From contig CAWCFV010000002.1 in the NCBI GenBank assembly GCA_963794995.1, forward strand, positions 558,001 through 622,000: a DNA stretch of 64,000 nucleotides. The letters run 5' to 3'. The translations under genes and the position numbers were made by a program. This document shows, in pieces, positions 16,644-25,014 of this stretch. Every line of letters starts with the position of its first letter. Position 1 is the stretch's first letter. The stretch comes from CAWCFV01 sp963794995. GTDB lineage: Bacteria > Actinomycetota > Actinomycetes > JACCUZ01. The notes beneath the pieces were generated by a model. That model was not told where the DNA came from. It was given only the letters and a program-made list of their open reading frames with translations, and did not search any database.

Positions 16644-17417
16644 TCAGGGCGTGTGGGTCTGCGAGGACCCGGGCTCGGGGCTGGGACGGGCCTCGGCGCC
16701 GGGCCGCTGCCCCCCGCCCGGCTCGACGCTCGGCTCGACGGGCGGCGCGAACGCGTGGCTGCCCGCCTGCAGCGGGGTGCTGTTCCGGCTGAGCAGCCAG
16801 GCCATCGCCGCCAGCGAGGCGACCTGCAGCGGCCAGCCCAGGGCGATCTTCGTGACGCCCAGCCAGCCGACCTCACCGGCGAGGTAGAGCGGGTACTGCA
16901 CGGCCACCCGCACGACGCAGGGCACGGCGAGCATCCAGGTCAGGCGGGTGCACAGGCGCACGACGGCCGGGTCGCGGCGCCAGGACGTGAGGTCGCCGGT
17001 GACCGAGGCGATCATCAGGCCCACCAGCGGCCAGCGCGCCAGGATCGAGACCACCATCGCGACCGCGTACCCGGCGTTGTAGATGATCCCTGGCAGGAAG
17101 ACGTCCTCGGCCTTGCCCGACCGCGACGCGAACACCGCGGCGATGCCGATGCCGACGAGGCTGTTGACGACGAACTGCACCGGCTGACGCTGCAGGATGC
17201 GGAGGACCAGGAGCACGACGGCCAGCCCGATGCCGACGTACAGGCCGGTCCGCAGCTCGTGGGTGAGCAGGAAGGTCACCGTGAAGCCGAGGGTCGGCGC
17301 CGCGCCCTCGACCATGCCGCGCCGGCCGCCGAGAGCGACGGAGAGCCGGTGGCGGACGACCTCCTCGACCGTCGAGGCGTCGACCGTGGGGGCGCCGGCG
17401 GCCGGGGTGGCGCTCAC
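16644..17417 (-). CDS. DUF3159 family membrane protein
   Basis: 257 aa integral membrane protein with about five or six transmembrane segments between residues 50 and 215, and a Pro/Ser/Glu-rich tail of about 35 residues. The conserved actinobacterial DUF3159 features are seen in the FLLTHELRTGLYVGIGLA and SVTGDLTSWRRDP segments. The GTG at 17417 overlaps the stop of the OB-fold gene (GTGA). Function is unknown. Its constant place downstream of dut and DUF3710 suggests a membrane housekeeping role. Confidence 0.88.
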   Translation of the reverse strand: MSATPAAGAPTVDASTVEEVVRHRLSVALGGRRGMVEGAAPTLGFTVTFLLTHELRTGLYVGIGLAVVLLVLRILQRQPVQFVVNSLVGIGIAAVFASRSGKAEDVFLPGIIYNAGYAVAMVVSILARWPLVGLMIASVTGDLTSWRRDPAVVRLCTRLTWMLAVPCVVRVAVQYPLYLAGEVGWLGVTKIALGWPLQVASLAAMAWLLSRNSTPLQAGSHAFAPPVEPSVEPGGGQRPGAEARPSPEPGSSQTHTP

Positions 17418-17794
17418 TCGGCGCCGGCCGGCCGCAGCTCGTAGCGGGGGTTGAAGATGACCGGCGTGTCCTGGTCGCGGGTCACGCGTCCGTACGCCAC
17501 CAGGGCCCGGCCGGGCTCGATGCCCGGGATCTGCCGACGGCCCAGCCACACCAGGCTGATCGACCCGCTGCCGTCGTAGAGCTCCGCGACCAGCGCCGGG
17601 ACCCCGGCCCGGGGGCGCAGCGTCACGGTCCGCAGCGTGCCCGCGACCCGCGCCCGGGCCCGGTCGGGCAGCTCCCTGACCGGTACGGCACCGAGCTCGA
17701 CGCAGCCCTTCTGCAGCTCGGCCGCCTCGTGCTCCTTCGCCGACGACGCGAGGCGGGTGACGGCGCGCTTGAGGACGCCGTGGTGGTTGCCCAT
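17414..17794 (-). CDS. OB-fold nucleic acid-binding domain protein
   Basis: 126 aa. After a short helix (MGNHHGVLKRAVTRLASSAKEHEAAELQKG) there is one OB-fold of about 85 residues, with the pattern ARVAGTLRTVTLRPR, LVAELYDGSGSISLVWLGRR and ALVAYGRVTRDQDTPVIFNPRYEL. It probably binds single-stranded nucleic acid, and is conserved next to DUF3710 and DUF3159 in actinobacteria. It lies 18 bp after the DUF3710 stop and overlaps the next start. Confidence 0.86.
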   Translation of the reverse strand: MGNHHGVLKRAVTRLASSAKEHEAAELQKGCVELGAVPVRELPDRARARVAGTLRTVTLRPRAGVPALVAELYDGSGSISLVWLGRRQIPGIEPGRALVAYGRVTRDQDTPVIFNPRYELRPAGAE

Positions 17795-17812
17795 ACGGCC
17801 AGAGTAGGCCGC

Positions 17813-18596
17813 TCAGTGGATCTCGGTGATCTCCGGCCCGCGCGTGAACGGCTTGAGGTCCTCCCCGGGCTCGTCGCCGTCAGCGTCGCCGTCGGAGTCG
17901 GCGTCGGCGTCGCTGGGAGCCGGCGGCAGCCGCAACGGGATCGCCTCGCGCGGCGCCATCGGGCTGTCGCCGCGCACGACGACGACGTTGCGGAAGACCG
18001 AGACCAGCTCGGCGTCGGTGTCGGGCTCGACGGCCGCCCGGCCGGTGAGGACACCACGGAGGAACCAGCGCGGGCCGTCGACGCCGACGAAGCGCGCCGG
18101 CTGCACGGCCTGGCTCCCGTCGGCCGCCCGGACCGGCACCCGGGTCCGCAGCTCGGTGCCGAGCGGCCCCTCGACCTCGTCGACGATGCCGCCCTGCTGG
18201 GTGATCCCGCCGCGGATCTCGGTGCGGACGTCGTCCCAGATCCCCTCGGTGCGGGGCGCCGCGAACGGCTGCAGCTGCAGGGCGCTGTCCCCGAGCACCA
18301 GCGTGACCGCGATGACCTCGCTGCTCACCTGGTCGGCCTCGATGCGGACCTCCAGGCCGGGGTGGCCGGGGATCCAGATGCCCCCCAGGTCGACCCGGGA
18401 GCCACCCGCCGACGGGTCGTCGAGGTCACCGACGTCGTGCGGGCCCAGGCCCGGCGCGGCCGCCGGGACCGTGGACCCCGCTCCCCCGTCGTGATCGACC
18501 TGCTCGACGTGATCGTCCTGCTCGTCGCCGCTGCTCGACGTGATCGACCTGCTCGCCCTGGTCGGACTCGTCCGGACGGCGCTTCTTGCGGAACAC
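17813..18596 (-). pseudogene. DUF3710 family protein, apparent frameshift near the N-terminus
   Basis: GTG at 18596 (2 bp after the dut stop, with GAGGTG upstream) starts VFRKKRRPDESDQGEQVDHVEQ, the typical charged DUF3710 N-terminus. The continuation GDEQDDHVEQVDHDGG and the conserved GGIWIPGHPGLEVRIEADQ are one frame away. The break falls near 18525-18532, inside an imperfect GAGCAG/GTCGATCAC repeat. The span is 784 nt, one base over a multiple of three. The part from 18328 down is intact and ends in an acidic tail. Without the shift the protein would be about 260 aa. Function is unknown. Confidence 0.8.
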
Positions 18597-18598
18597 GG

Positions 18599-19147
18599 TC
18601 ACACCTCGTTCTCGTGGGTCTGGTCCTGGTCGGGAGCCGACGGCCGCTCGTCGGACGGCGGCGCGAAGCCACCGGTGGAGCCGTGGCCGCCCTCGCCGCG
18701 CGCCGAGCCGGGCAGCCGCTGCACCTCGTGGAAGCGTGCCGTCTCGACCCGCTGGACGACGAGCTGGGCGATCCGGTCGCCGCGGCGCAGCCGCACGACC
18801 CCGGTCGGGTCATGGTTGACGAGCAGCACCTTGATCTCGCCGCGGTACCCCGCGTCGACGGTGCCGGGGGCGTTCACGATGCCCACCCCGAGCCGGTGCG
18901 CGAGCCCCGACCGCGGCTGCACGAACGCGGCGAACCCGTCGGGCAGGGCGATCGCGAGGCCGGTCGGCACCATGGCCCGCTCACCGGGTCCCAGCTCGAC
19001 GTCCTCGGCGGCGACCAGGTCGGCCCCGGCATCGCCGGGATGGGCGTACGCCGGCAGCGGCAGGTCGGGGTCGAGCCGCCGGACGAGGACCTCGACCGGC
19101 GGCGTCTGCTCCGACCACACACCGGGATGCCTGGCCTGCTGCGTCAC
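18599..19147 (-). CDS. dut: dUTP diphosphatase
   Basis: 182 aa trimeric dUTPase that hydrolyses dUTP to dUMP and keeps uracil out of DNA. All five motifs are visible: HPGDAGADL, PRSGLAHR, GTVDAGYRGEI, RGDRIAQLVV and the C-terminal arm GSARGEGGHGSTGG. A further 25-residue polar tail is extra. The start is GTG. It lies 34 bp downstream of the DUF885 gene and 2 bp upstream of the DUF3710 start, in the conserved actinobacterial dut block. Confidence 0.96.
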   Translation of the reverse strand: MTQQARHPGVWSEQTPPVEVLVRRLDPDLPLPAYAHPGDAGADLVAAEDVELGPGERAMVPTGLAIALPDGFAAFVQPRSGLAHRLGVGIVNAPGTVDAGYRGEIKVLLVNHDPTGVVRLRRGDRIAQLVVQRVETARFHEVQRLPGSARGEGGHGSTGGFAPPSDERPSAPDQDQTHENEV

Positions 19148-19181
19148 GGCGGCGACCCTACCCGGCCGCCCAGGCCGGCGT

Positions 19182-20850
19182 TCAGCCGAACAACGCCCGC
19201 TCGACGAGCCCGATCGGCAGCCGGCCCGATGCGCCGGCCCGGTCGTGGAACTCGCGCAGCGGGCCGCGCCCCTCGGCCTCCCAGCGCTCGCGCATCCGGG
19301 CGATCTCGAGCGCGCCGGTGAGGTACGACGACGCCTGCGTCGGCCAGGCGCAGTAGCGCAGGACCTCGGCGGCGGCGGTCTCCCGCGACAGCGACGTCCT
19401 GGTGGCCATGAACTCGGTGGCCTCCTCGATGGTCATCTCGCCGAGGTGCAGGGAGGTGTCCACGATGATCCTGGCCGCCCGGAACAGCCGGTAGTCGCGC
19501 TGGCACAGCTCCTGCTCGGGCGTCCGGAAGAAGCCCTGCTCGCGCAGCAGGTCCTCGGTGTAGAGCCCCCAGCCCTCGACGAAGTAGGCCGAGCCGAGCA
19601 CGAAGCGCAGCGGACGGGCCCTGCCCTGCGCCGCGTTCCACGACAGCCACGCCAGGTGCCAGTGGTGCCCGGGATAGGCCTCGTGGACCGCGATCGACCA
19701 GGCCCCGTGGTTGTTGTTGGTGGCGAGGCGCGCCGCGACCTGCTCGGGGGTGGCGCCGTCCGGCGGGTAGGGCACGAAGAAGTGCCCCACCCCGCTGGTG
19801 GTGCCCGCCGGGGCGAACGGCGGGGGCGACATGTAGTGCGCCACGGCGAGCATCGCCCGGGTGAACGGTGCCGACGGCACGACCTCGCAGTGCTCCCCGT
19901 CCGGCATGGTCACCAGGTCGTGCTCGACGCAGAAGGCCCTCGCCGCGTCGGTGGCCTCGCGGTAGAGCGCGAGCATGGCCTCCGGCGTCGGCGGGTGGTC
20001 GTCGTTGAGGCTCTTGACCACCGAGATGAAGTCGTCGGTCCCGCGCAGCTCCCGGGCGCGCCGGACCATGTCCGCGGCCAGCTCGTCGTAGGCCGCCTGG
20101 CCCTTGTCGCGCAGGGTGCGGGTCGCCGTACGCCAGGCCCTCGGCCCGGGTCAGCAGGGCGTCGTAGCGGGCCTCACCGATCACCCACTCGCCGGAGGCG
20201 GTGTCCGCCAGCGCCTCGACGTGCTCGGCGAACCTCTCGTAGGCGACCGCGGCCTCCTCGCCCGCCTCGCGTACCAGGGCCCGCGAACGCCCGTCGTCGC
20301 TCTCGTCGTCCATCTCGTCGGCGACCGAGCGCGCGTAGGCCGCGCCGGCCCTGATCTGGCCGAGCGACCGGCGCAGCAGGGCCGGGTGGGCGAGGGCCGG
20401 GTCGAGGTTCGCCGCGCCCTGCGCCAGCAGCGCGGCGGTACCTCGCAGCCGGGCCGCGACCGCCTCGGCCAGGTCGGCGCCGACCCGGGTGCGGTGGGTC
20501 AGCAGCACGAACACCGAGCTGAGGGCGGTGCCGGCGTAGTGGTCCGGGCTGCGCCGCCAGTCCGCCCAGTCGCGCATGGCGGCCCGGCCGGCCAGCACCA
20601 TCAGGGCAAGGTCGCGGTCGATCCGCTCGTCCTCGGTCAGCTCCTCGTCGTCGAGGCCACCCAGGCGCTGCACCCAGGCGTCCTCGTCGCGCTCGCGCGC
20701 CGCGATCGCGGTCCCGGACATGTCCGGCAGCGCGGTGTCGTGCTCGGTGAGCCCGAGGACGGTGCCCAGCAGCGGGTTGGCCACGCACTGTGCGTCGGCC
20801 AGCTCGGCCGCGAGGACGTCGAAGGCGCGCTCGCCCACGGGGATCGGCAT
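19182..20850 (-). pseudogene. DUF885 family metallopeptidase-like protein, frameshifted
   Basis: The ATG at 20850 begins MPIPVGERAFDVLAAELAD, and the family match runs to RAEGLAYG. An extra base near 20124 then moves the frame. The other frame continues TRTLRDKGQAAYDELAADMVRR through the zinc-like site VHEAYPGHHWH, the conserved GWGLYTEDLL and the end at 19182. The 1669-nt span is one base over a multiple of three. Corrected, it would be about 555 aa, the normal size for DUF885 peptidases. It is either a pseudogene or a sequence error. It is the first gene of the dut operon. Confidence 0.85.
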
Positions 20851-20894
20851 GCGCGGCACCGTAGTACGCGACGGCCGCGTGCAAGGCTGCACCG

Positions 20895-21353
20895 GTGCCC
20901 ACCTACGACGAACGGCTGACCGCGCCGGTCGCCCTGTTCGCCGGGGTGTGGGCGGGATCGGCCGTGCTCGCGGTCACCGTGTACACCGCGCTCGGCCCGG
21001 TCGCGGGGCTGGTCGCCCTCCTGGTGCCGGGCACGCTGCTCACCCTCGTGCTCGGACGGGCGGCCGCCCGGGTCCAGGTGGTCGGCGGCGAGCTGGTGGC
21101 CGGACCGGCACGGATCCCGGTCGCCCTGCTGGGGCCCGTCGAGGTCCTCGACGCCGACGCCGCCCGTCAGGTCCGCGGCCCGGCGTCGGACCCGGCGGCC
21201 TTCCACCTCATCCGGGGCTGGGTGCCGGCGGGCGTGCGCGCGCCGGTGACCGACCCGGCCGACCCGACGCCGTACTGGTTCGTGGCCACCCGACGGCCGG
21301 TGCAGCTGGCCGCCGCGATCGAGGCGGCGCGCCAAGGCGACGGGACCGACTAG
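20895..21353 (+). CDS. DUF3093 family membrane protein
   Basis: 152 aa. Two adjacent transmembrane helices in residues 10-55 (LFAGVWAGSAVLAVTVYTAL and VAGLVALLVPGTLLTLVL) are followed by a short soluble domain with VQVVGGELVAGPARIPVALLG and a C-terminal PYWFVATRRPVQLAAAI. This is the DUF3093 pattern found beside dut in actinobacteria. It starts with GTG at 20895 and its last four bases overlap the convergent neighbour's end. Function is unknown. Confidence 0.87.
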   Translation: MPTYDERLTAPVALFAGVWAGSAVLAVTVYTALGPVAGLVALLVPGTLLTLVLGRAAARVQVVGGELVAGPARIPVALLGPVEVLDADAARQVRGPASDPAAFHLIRGWVPAGVRAPVTDPADPTPYWFVATRRPVQLAAAIEAARQGDGTD

Positions 21354-22168
21354 GGCTCGCGGGTCACCGACTCGCCGCGCACGGTCCGGTCGGCCCGCTT
21401 GCGGCGAAGGTCGTCACGGACCTCTTCGCCCACGCGGCGGGTCTCCCGGTGGTTCACCACGCTGCCGGCGACGGCTCCGCTCATCATCGGCCCGAGGGTC
21501 GTCAGGTTGCGCCCGGCCCGGCGGACCAGCCGCTTGCGCAGGGCGCGCTTCGCGGTGGCGCCCAGCGAGAACCGCAGCGCCGTGGGCGAGAACGGGTCGA
21601 TGCCGCGTCGCTCGGACCAGGCCATCAGGTAGGTGAGGGCGCGGTTGCGCAGGGACCCCGACGCCGGGATCCCGTAGACCTCGTGCAGCTCGGCGATGAG
21701 CTTGACCTCGACAGCGGCCACCACCAGCGTCTCGGCCGCGATCTGCACCGGCGCGCTGAGCAATGTCGGAGGCGCCGTGAACTGGACGGCCGCCAGGGCG
21801 CCGCCGGCCGCGCCGACCGCGCCGGTGCTCTTCGCCGCCCCCGAGATGAGCACCTGGGCCAGGTCGTCGTCGGTCAGGCCGGGGTGCTGGGCACGGAGGG
21901 TGTCCGCGGCCCGGACCGGGATCCGGGGGACGGTCTCGATCATCAGGTCCACGAGCCAGCCACCGCCGAGCACCGACGCGCGCCCGGCGCGCCGCGCGGA
22001 GGCCGCGAGGGCTCCGGTCAGCCCGCCGAGCTCGCGGGCCCGGTCGCGGCGGGAGGAGGCGGAGTCCTCGTCGCGCCCGGTGATCCGGGCGACGAGCTCC
22101 CCGACGCCTCCGCGGTCGTCGTCAGTGGGCGGACGGCTGTCGTCCGCCGGTGGGCTCGGCTGGGTCAT
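21350..22168 (-). CDS. Conserved hypothetical protein with central hydrophobic region
   Basis: 272 aa. The N-terminal 50 residues are polar and Asp/Ser/Arg-rich. The centre, around residues 105-160, has Gly/Ala-rich hydrophobic stretches (GAAKSTGAVGAAGGALAAVQF, LLSAPVQIAAETLVVAAVEV) that could be membrane-associated. The C-terminus is strongly basic (LRKRLVRRAGRNL, DDLRRKRADR). It follows DUF4193 by 28 bp and is probably co-transcribed with it. No function is recognised; an EcsC-like fold is a possibility I cannot test here. Confidence 0.8.
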   Translation of the reverse strand: MTQPSPPADDSRPPTDDDRGGVGELVARITGRDEDSASSRRDRARELGGLTGALAASARRAGRASVLGGGWLVDLMIETVPRIPVRAADTLRAQHPGLTDDDLAQVLISGAAKSTGAVGAAGGALAAVQFTAPPTLLSAPVQIAAETLVVAAVEVKLIAELHEVYGIPASGSLRNRALTYLMAWSERRGIDPFSPTALRFSLGATAKRALRKRLVRRAGRNLTTLGPMMSGAVAGSVVNHRETRRVGEEVRDDLRRKRADRTVRGESVTREP

Positions 22169-22196
22169 CCCTCCAGCCTGCCCCGTTCGTCGCGAG

Positions 22197-22498
22197 TCAG
22201 GCCGCGCACTCCTTGCAGATCAGCTGTCCCTTGACCTCCTTGGCCAGCTGGCTGCGGTGGTGCACGAGGAAGCAGCGCGAGCAGGTGAACTCGTCGGCCT
22301 GGCGCGGGAGGACCCGCACCGACAGCTCCTCGTTGGACAGGTCGGCACCGGGCAGCTCGAGGGACTCGGCCAGGTCGGCCTCGTCGACGTCGACGGCACC
22401 GCCGGTCTTGTCCTGACGCGGCGTGCCTTCAGCTCCTCGAGACTGTCCTCGGACATCTCGTCGTCGGTCTTGCGGGGCGAGTCGTAGTCGGTCGCCAT
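22197..22498 (-). pseudogene. DUF4193 zinc-ribbon protein, apparent frameshift
   Basis: The ATG at 22498 starts MATDYDSPRKTDDEMSEDS, exactly the DUF4193 N-terminus, up to EELKARR. One base is then missing near 22417. In the next frame the expected QDKTGGAVDVDEADLAESL, ADEFTCSRCFLVHHRSQLA and the ending ICKECAA run to the TGA at 22197. Two CxxC pairs form the zinc ribbon. The span is 302 nt, one base short of a multiple of three. Such small zinc proteins are nearly universal in actinobacteria, so a sequence error is more likely than true loss. Confidence 0.85.
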
Positions 22499-22857
22499 GG
22501 TGGAGAGGTCACCCCAGTTGCTCGTCAGGTGCGGTGCTGGCGGGCCGTGTAACGCTCGGCCCCGGAGTTTTGTGCCCTGCGCGGCCAGGACGGTTCGTCC
22601 CGGCCCGAAGGTCCCGCGTGCGGCGCCCCGCATTCGCGAGCGCGGACACTAGCGGATGCCCGCTCCCGGCGTTGCCCAGGGTCCACGCCCTGAACGTCGC
22701 GGGCCACGGCAGGAAGGCCACGGCCGGGCGGGACGTTGGCCTCTGGGCGGGCGCCGGACGGTGACACCCGTCACGTTCCGGGTGTTTCCCCGCAGACCAG
22801 GCGCGGGTAGGCACGGGGCACGTCGCGCAGTGACATCGGTGATGAGAAGGTGACGGC
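22499..22857. other. Non-coding interval between DUF4193 and the small helical protein
   Basis: This 359-bp interval must hold the promoters for both divergent neighbours. The only clear signal is GGTGACACCCGTCACG at 22760-22775, a 5-4-5 inverted repeat that fits the CRP/GlxR-type pattern TGTGA-N6-TCACA at eight of ten positions, about 83 bp upstream of the right-hand gene. No convincing coding frame was found. Confidence 0.5.
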
Positions 22858-23016
22858 ATGAGCGAGTTCCACCAGGAGATCCAGATCCGCCTGGAGTCGG
22901 CCACGGCATCCCTGCAGGAGGCCGAGCGCGAGGGCGACGACTACCTGGCGCAGGTCCGGCTGGGCGAGATCGAGTCCCTCACCCGGCTCGCCGAGGAGCA
23001 CGGCGCCGTCGCCTGA
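22858..23016 (+). CDS. Small acidic helical protein, unknown function
   Basis: 52 aa, starting MSEFHQEIQIRLESATASLQ and ending EEHGAVA. It is predicted almost wholly helical and acidic, with heptad-like hydrophobic spacing compatible with a coiled coil. GAGAAGGTGACGGC precedes the ATG, giving a good ribosome site. Third codon positions are strongly GC. It converges on the inositol monophosphatase gene and lies in the same conserved neighbourhood as DUF4193. No family name is recognised. Confidence 0.65.
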   Translation: MSEFHQEIQIRLESATASLQEAEREGDDYLAQVRLGEIESLTRLAEEHGAVA

Positions 23017-23042
23017 CCTCCCGCTCGGCTACCCCAACTCGG

Positions 23043-23858
23043 CTACCCCAAGGGGTCCGCGTCGGCGTCCAGCGCCTCGAGCACGGCCAGCAGGTCGTCC
23101 ACCAGCGGTGCGCGACCCGCGACGACCATCCGCTCGCCCGCCGGCTCACCGCGCAGCCCGGTGACCCGCACCCCTGCCTCCTCGGCCACCAGGCCACCGG
23201 CTGCCAGGTCCCAGGGCTGCAGTCCCTGCTCGTAGTACGCGTCGATCCGGCCGGACGCGACCCCGCACAGGTCCAGCGACGCGGCCCCGAAACGGCGGAC
23301 GTCGCGCACCCGCGGGAGGAGCTCGGTCAACAGCCGTGCCTGCCGGGCCCGCCGGCGCGGGTCGTAGCCGAAGCCGGTCGCGACCAGAGCCAGGTCGAGG
23401 GGCGGGGCGACCTGCGCGGTCAGAGCGACCCCGTCGTGCCACGCACCGTGGCCGCGGGCCGCTGTCCACACCTCACCCACCGCCGGGTTGACCACCGCGC
23501 CGGCGACCACCTGGCCGGCGACGGCCGCGGCGATGCTGACGGCGTACGCCGGGATCTCGTACAGGTAGTTCACGGTGCCGTCGATCGGGTCGACCACCCA
23601 GCGCACTCCCGAGGTCCCCTCGCGGCTCGCGCCCTCCTCCCCGAGGAAGCCGTCGTCGGGGCGGGCTGCGGACAGCCGTTCGAGGATCAGCTGCTCGGAC
23701 CGGTGGTCCATCTCGGTCACGATGTCGGTGCTGGTCGACTTCGTCGCCGCCACCCCGAGCCCGCGCGGCCGATCGTCGACGACGAGCCGGCCCGCCTCGC
23801 GGGCGACCCGCTCCGCGAGCTCCATGAGGACCCTGGGGTCCGGCGTCGGGGCTGTCAT
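23043..23858 (-). CDS. Inositol monophosphatase family protein
   Basis: 271 aa Mg2+-dependent phosphatase. The metal site GEEGASREG and WVVDPIDGTVNYLYEIP lies near residues 70-100, and the second motif WDLAAGGLVAEEAG near residue 220. In actinobacteria such SuhB/ImpA-like enzymes dephosphorylate inositol phosphate for phosphatidylinositol or mycothiol synthesis, though some act on other sugar phosphates. The ATG at 23858 lies 4 bp after the ferrochelatase stop, so the two genes form an operon. Confidence 0.92.
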   Translation of the reverse strand: MTAPTPDPRVLMELAERVAREAGRLVVDDRPRGLGVAATKSTSTDIVTEMDHRSEQLILERLSAARPDDGFLGEEGASREGTSGVRWVVDPIDGTVNYLYEIPAYAVSIAAAVAGQVVAGAVVNPAVGEVWTAARGHGAWHDGVALTAQVAPPLDLALVATGFGYDPRRRARQARLLTELLPRVRDVRRFGAASLDLCGVASGRIDAYYEQGLQPWDLAAGGLVAEEAGVRVTGLRGEPAGERMVVAGRAPLVDDLLAVLEALDADADPLG

Positions 23859-23862
23859 CCGC

Positions 23863-24951
23863 TCACTCCCCGCACAGCGCCGGGCGCTGCGGCGCCCGCG
23901 CGTTGGGACAGCAACCGGCCGGGCAGATGTCGTGGCTGGGGCCCAGCGCACCCAGGGCGGGTCGCAGCGGCTGCTCGCCGCGGACCACGGCGGCCCGCTC
24001 GAGGACGAGCTCCCGGACCGCCGCGACGAACCGTGGCCCGGTGCCGACGGTCGCGGCGCGGGTCACGGGCAGCGCCAACCGGGCCGCGGTGGCGAGCGCC
24101 TCCGTGTCCAGGTCGTACTTCACCTCCATGTGGTCGGAGACGAAGCCGATCGGCACCAGCACGGCTGCGGGCACCCCGGCAGCGGACAGCGCCTCGAGGT
24201 GGTCGTTGACGTCGGGCTCCAGCCACGGCTGGTCCGGCGGGCCGCTGCGGCTGCAGAAGACGAGGTCGAGCTCCGGCGAGCCGCCCGTCGCGGCCGCGAC
24301 GCCGGCCGTCACCAGGCGCGCCACGTCGCGATGCTGCTCGCCGTAGGCACCCCCGCCGGGACCGCTGCCGTCGTCCATCGACGTGGGCACCGAGTGCGTC
24401 ACGAACACCAGTCGTGCCCCGTCGCGGACCGCGACGGGCAGCTCCTCGACTGCCGCGACCGTGTGGGCGACCATCGACTCGACGAACCCGGGGTGGTTGA
24501 AGTAGTGCCGCACCCGGTCGACCGCCGGTGCGCGGTCTCCCAGCGGCGCCGTCGCGGCAGCCAGGTCCTCGCGGTACTGCCGGCAGCCGGAGTACGACGA
24601 GTACGCCGAGGTCAGCAGTGCGATCACCCGCCGCCGGCCGTCGTCGGCGACCCGGGCCATCTCGTCGGTCAGGTAGGGCGCCCAGTTCCGGTTGCCCCAG
24701 TAGACCGGCAGGTCGATCCCGTGCGCGGCGAAGTCCGCCTCGAGCGCCGCGACCAGCGCGCGGTTCTGCGCGTTGATCGGGCTCACGCCGCCGAAGCCCA
24801 GGTAGTGCTGCCCCACCTCGGCCAGCCGCTCCCGCGGGATGCCGCGTCCCCGGGTGACGTTCTCGAGGAAGGGCAGCACGTCGTCGGGCCCTTCGGGTCC
24901 GCCGAAGGACACCAGGAGGAACGCGTCGTAGGGCGCTGTGCTGTCGGTCAC
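23863..24951 (-). CDS. hemH: Ferrochelatase (coproporphyrin III type)
   Basis: 362 aa. Inserts iron into the porphyrin at the end of haem synthesis; in actinobacteria the substrate is coproporphyrin III (CpfC). The fold starts YDAFLLVSFGGPEGP, with FVTHSVPTSM and the active-site region IGFVSDHMEVKYDLD. The C-terminal CPAGCCPN with a final Cys in ALCGE provides ligands for the [2Fe-2S] cluster seen in actinobacterial ferrochelatases. The frame is open far upstream, but GTG at 24951 gives the family N-terminus. The gene diverges from the MFS gene over 63 bp. Confidence 0.95.
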   Translation of the reverse strand: MTDSTAPYDAFLLVSFGGPEGPDDVLPFLENVTRGRGIPRERLAEVGQHYLGFGGVSPINAQNRALVAALEADFAAHGIDLPVYWGNRNWAPYLTDEMARVADDGRRRVIALLTSAYSSYSGCRQYREDLAAATAPLGDRAPAVDRVRHYFNHPGFVESMVAHTVAAVEELPVAVRDGARLVFVTHSVPTSMDDGSGPGGGAYGEQHRDVARLVTAGVAAATGGSPELDLVFCSRSGPPDQPWLEPDVNDHLEALSAAGVPAAVLVPIGFVSDHMEVKYDLDTEALATAARLALPVTRAATVGTGPRFVAAVRELVLERAAVVRGEQPLRPALGALGPSHDICPAGCCPNARAPQRPALCGE

Positions 24952-25014
24952 GTCCTGATCCTCGCAAGCGGTCGCACGGGTCGCGCCGTCGGGAGCCTCC
25001 CGTACCGTGCCGAC

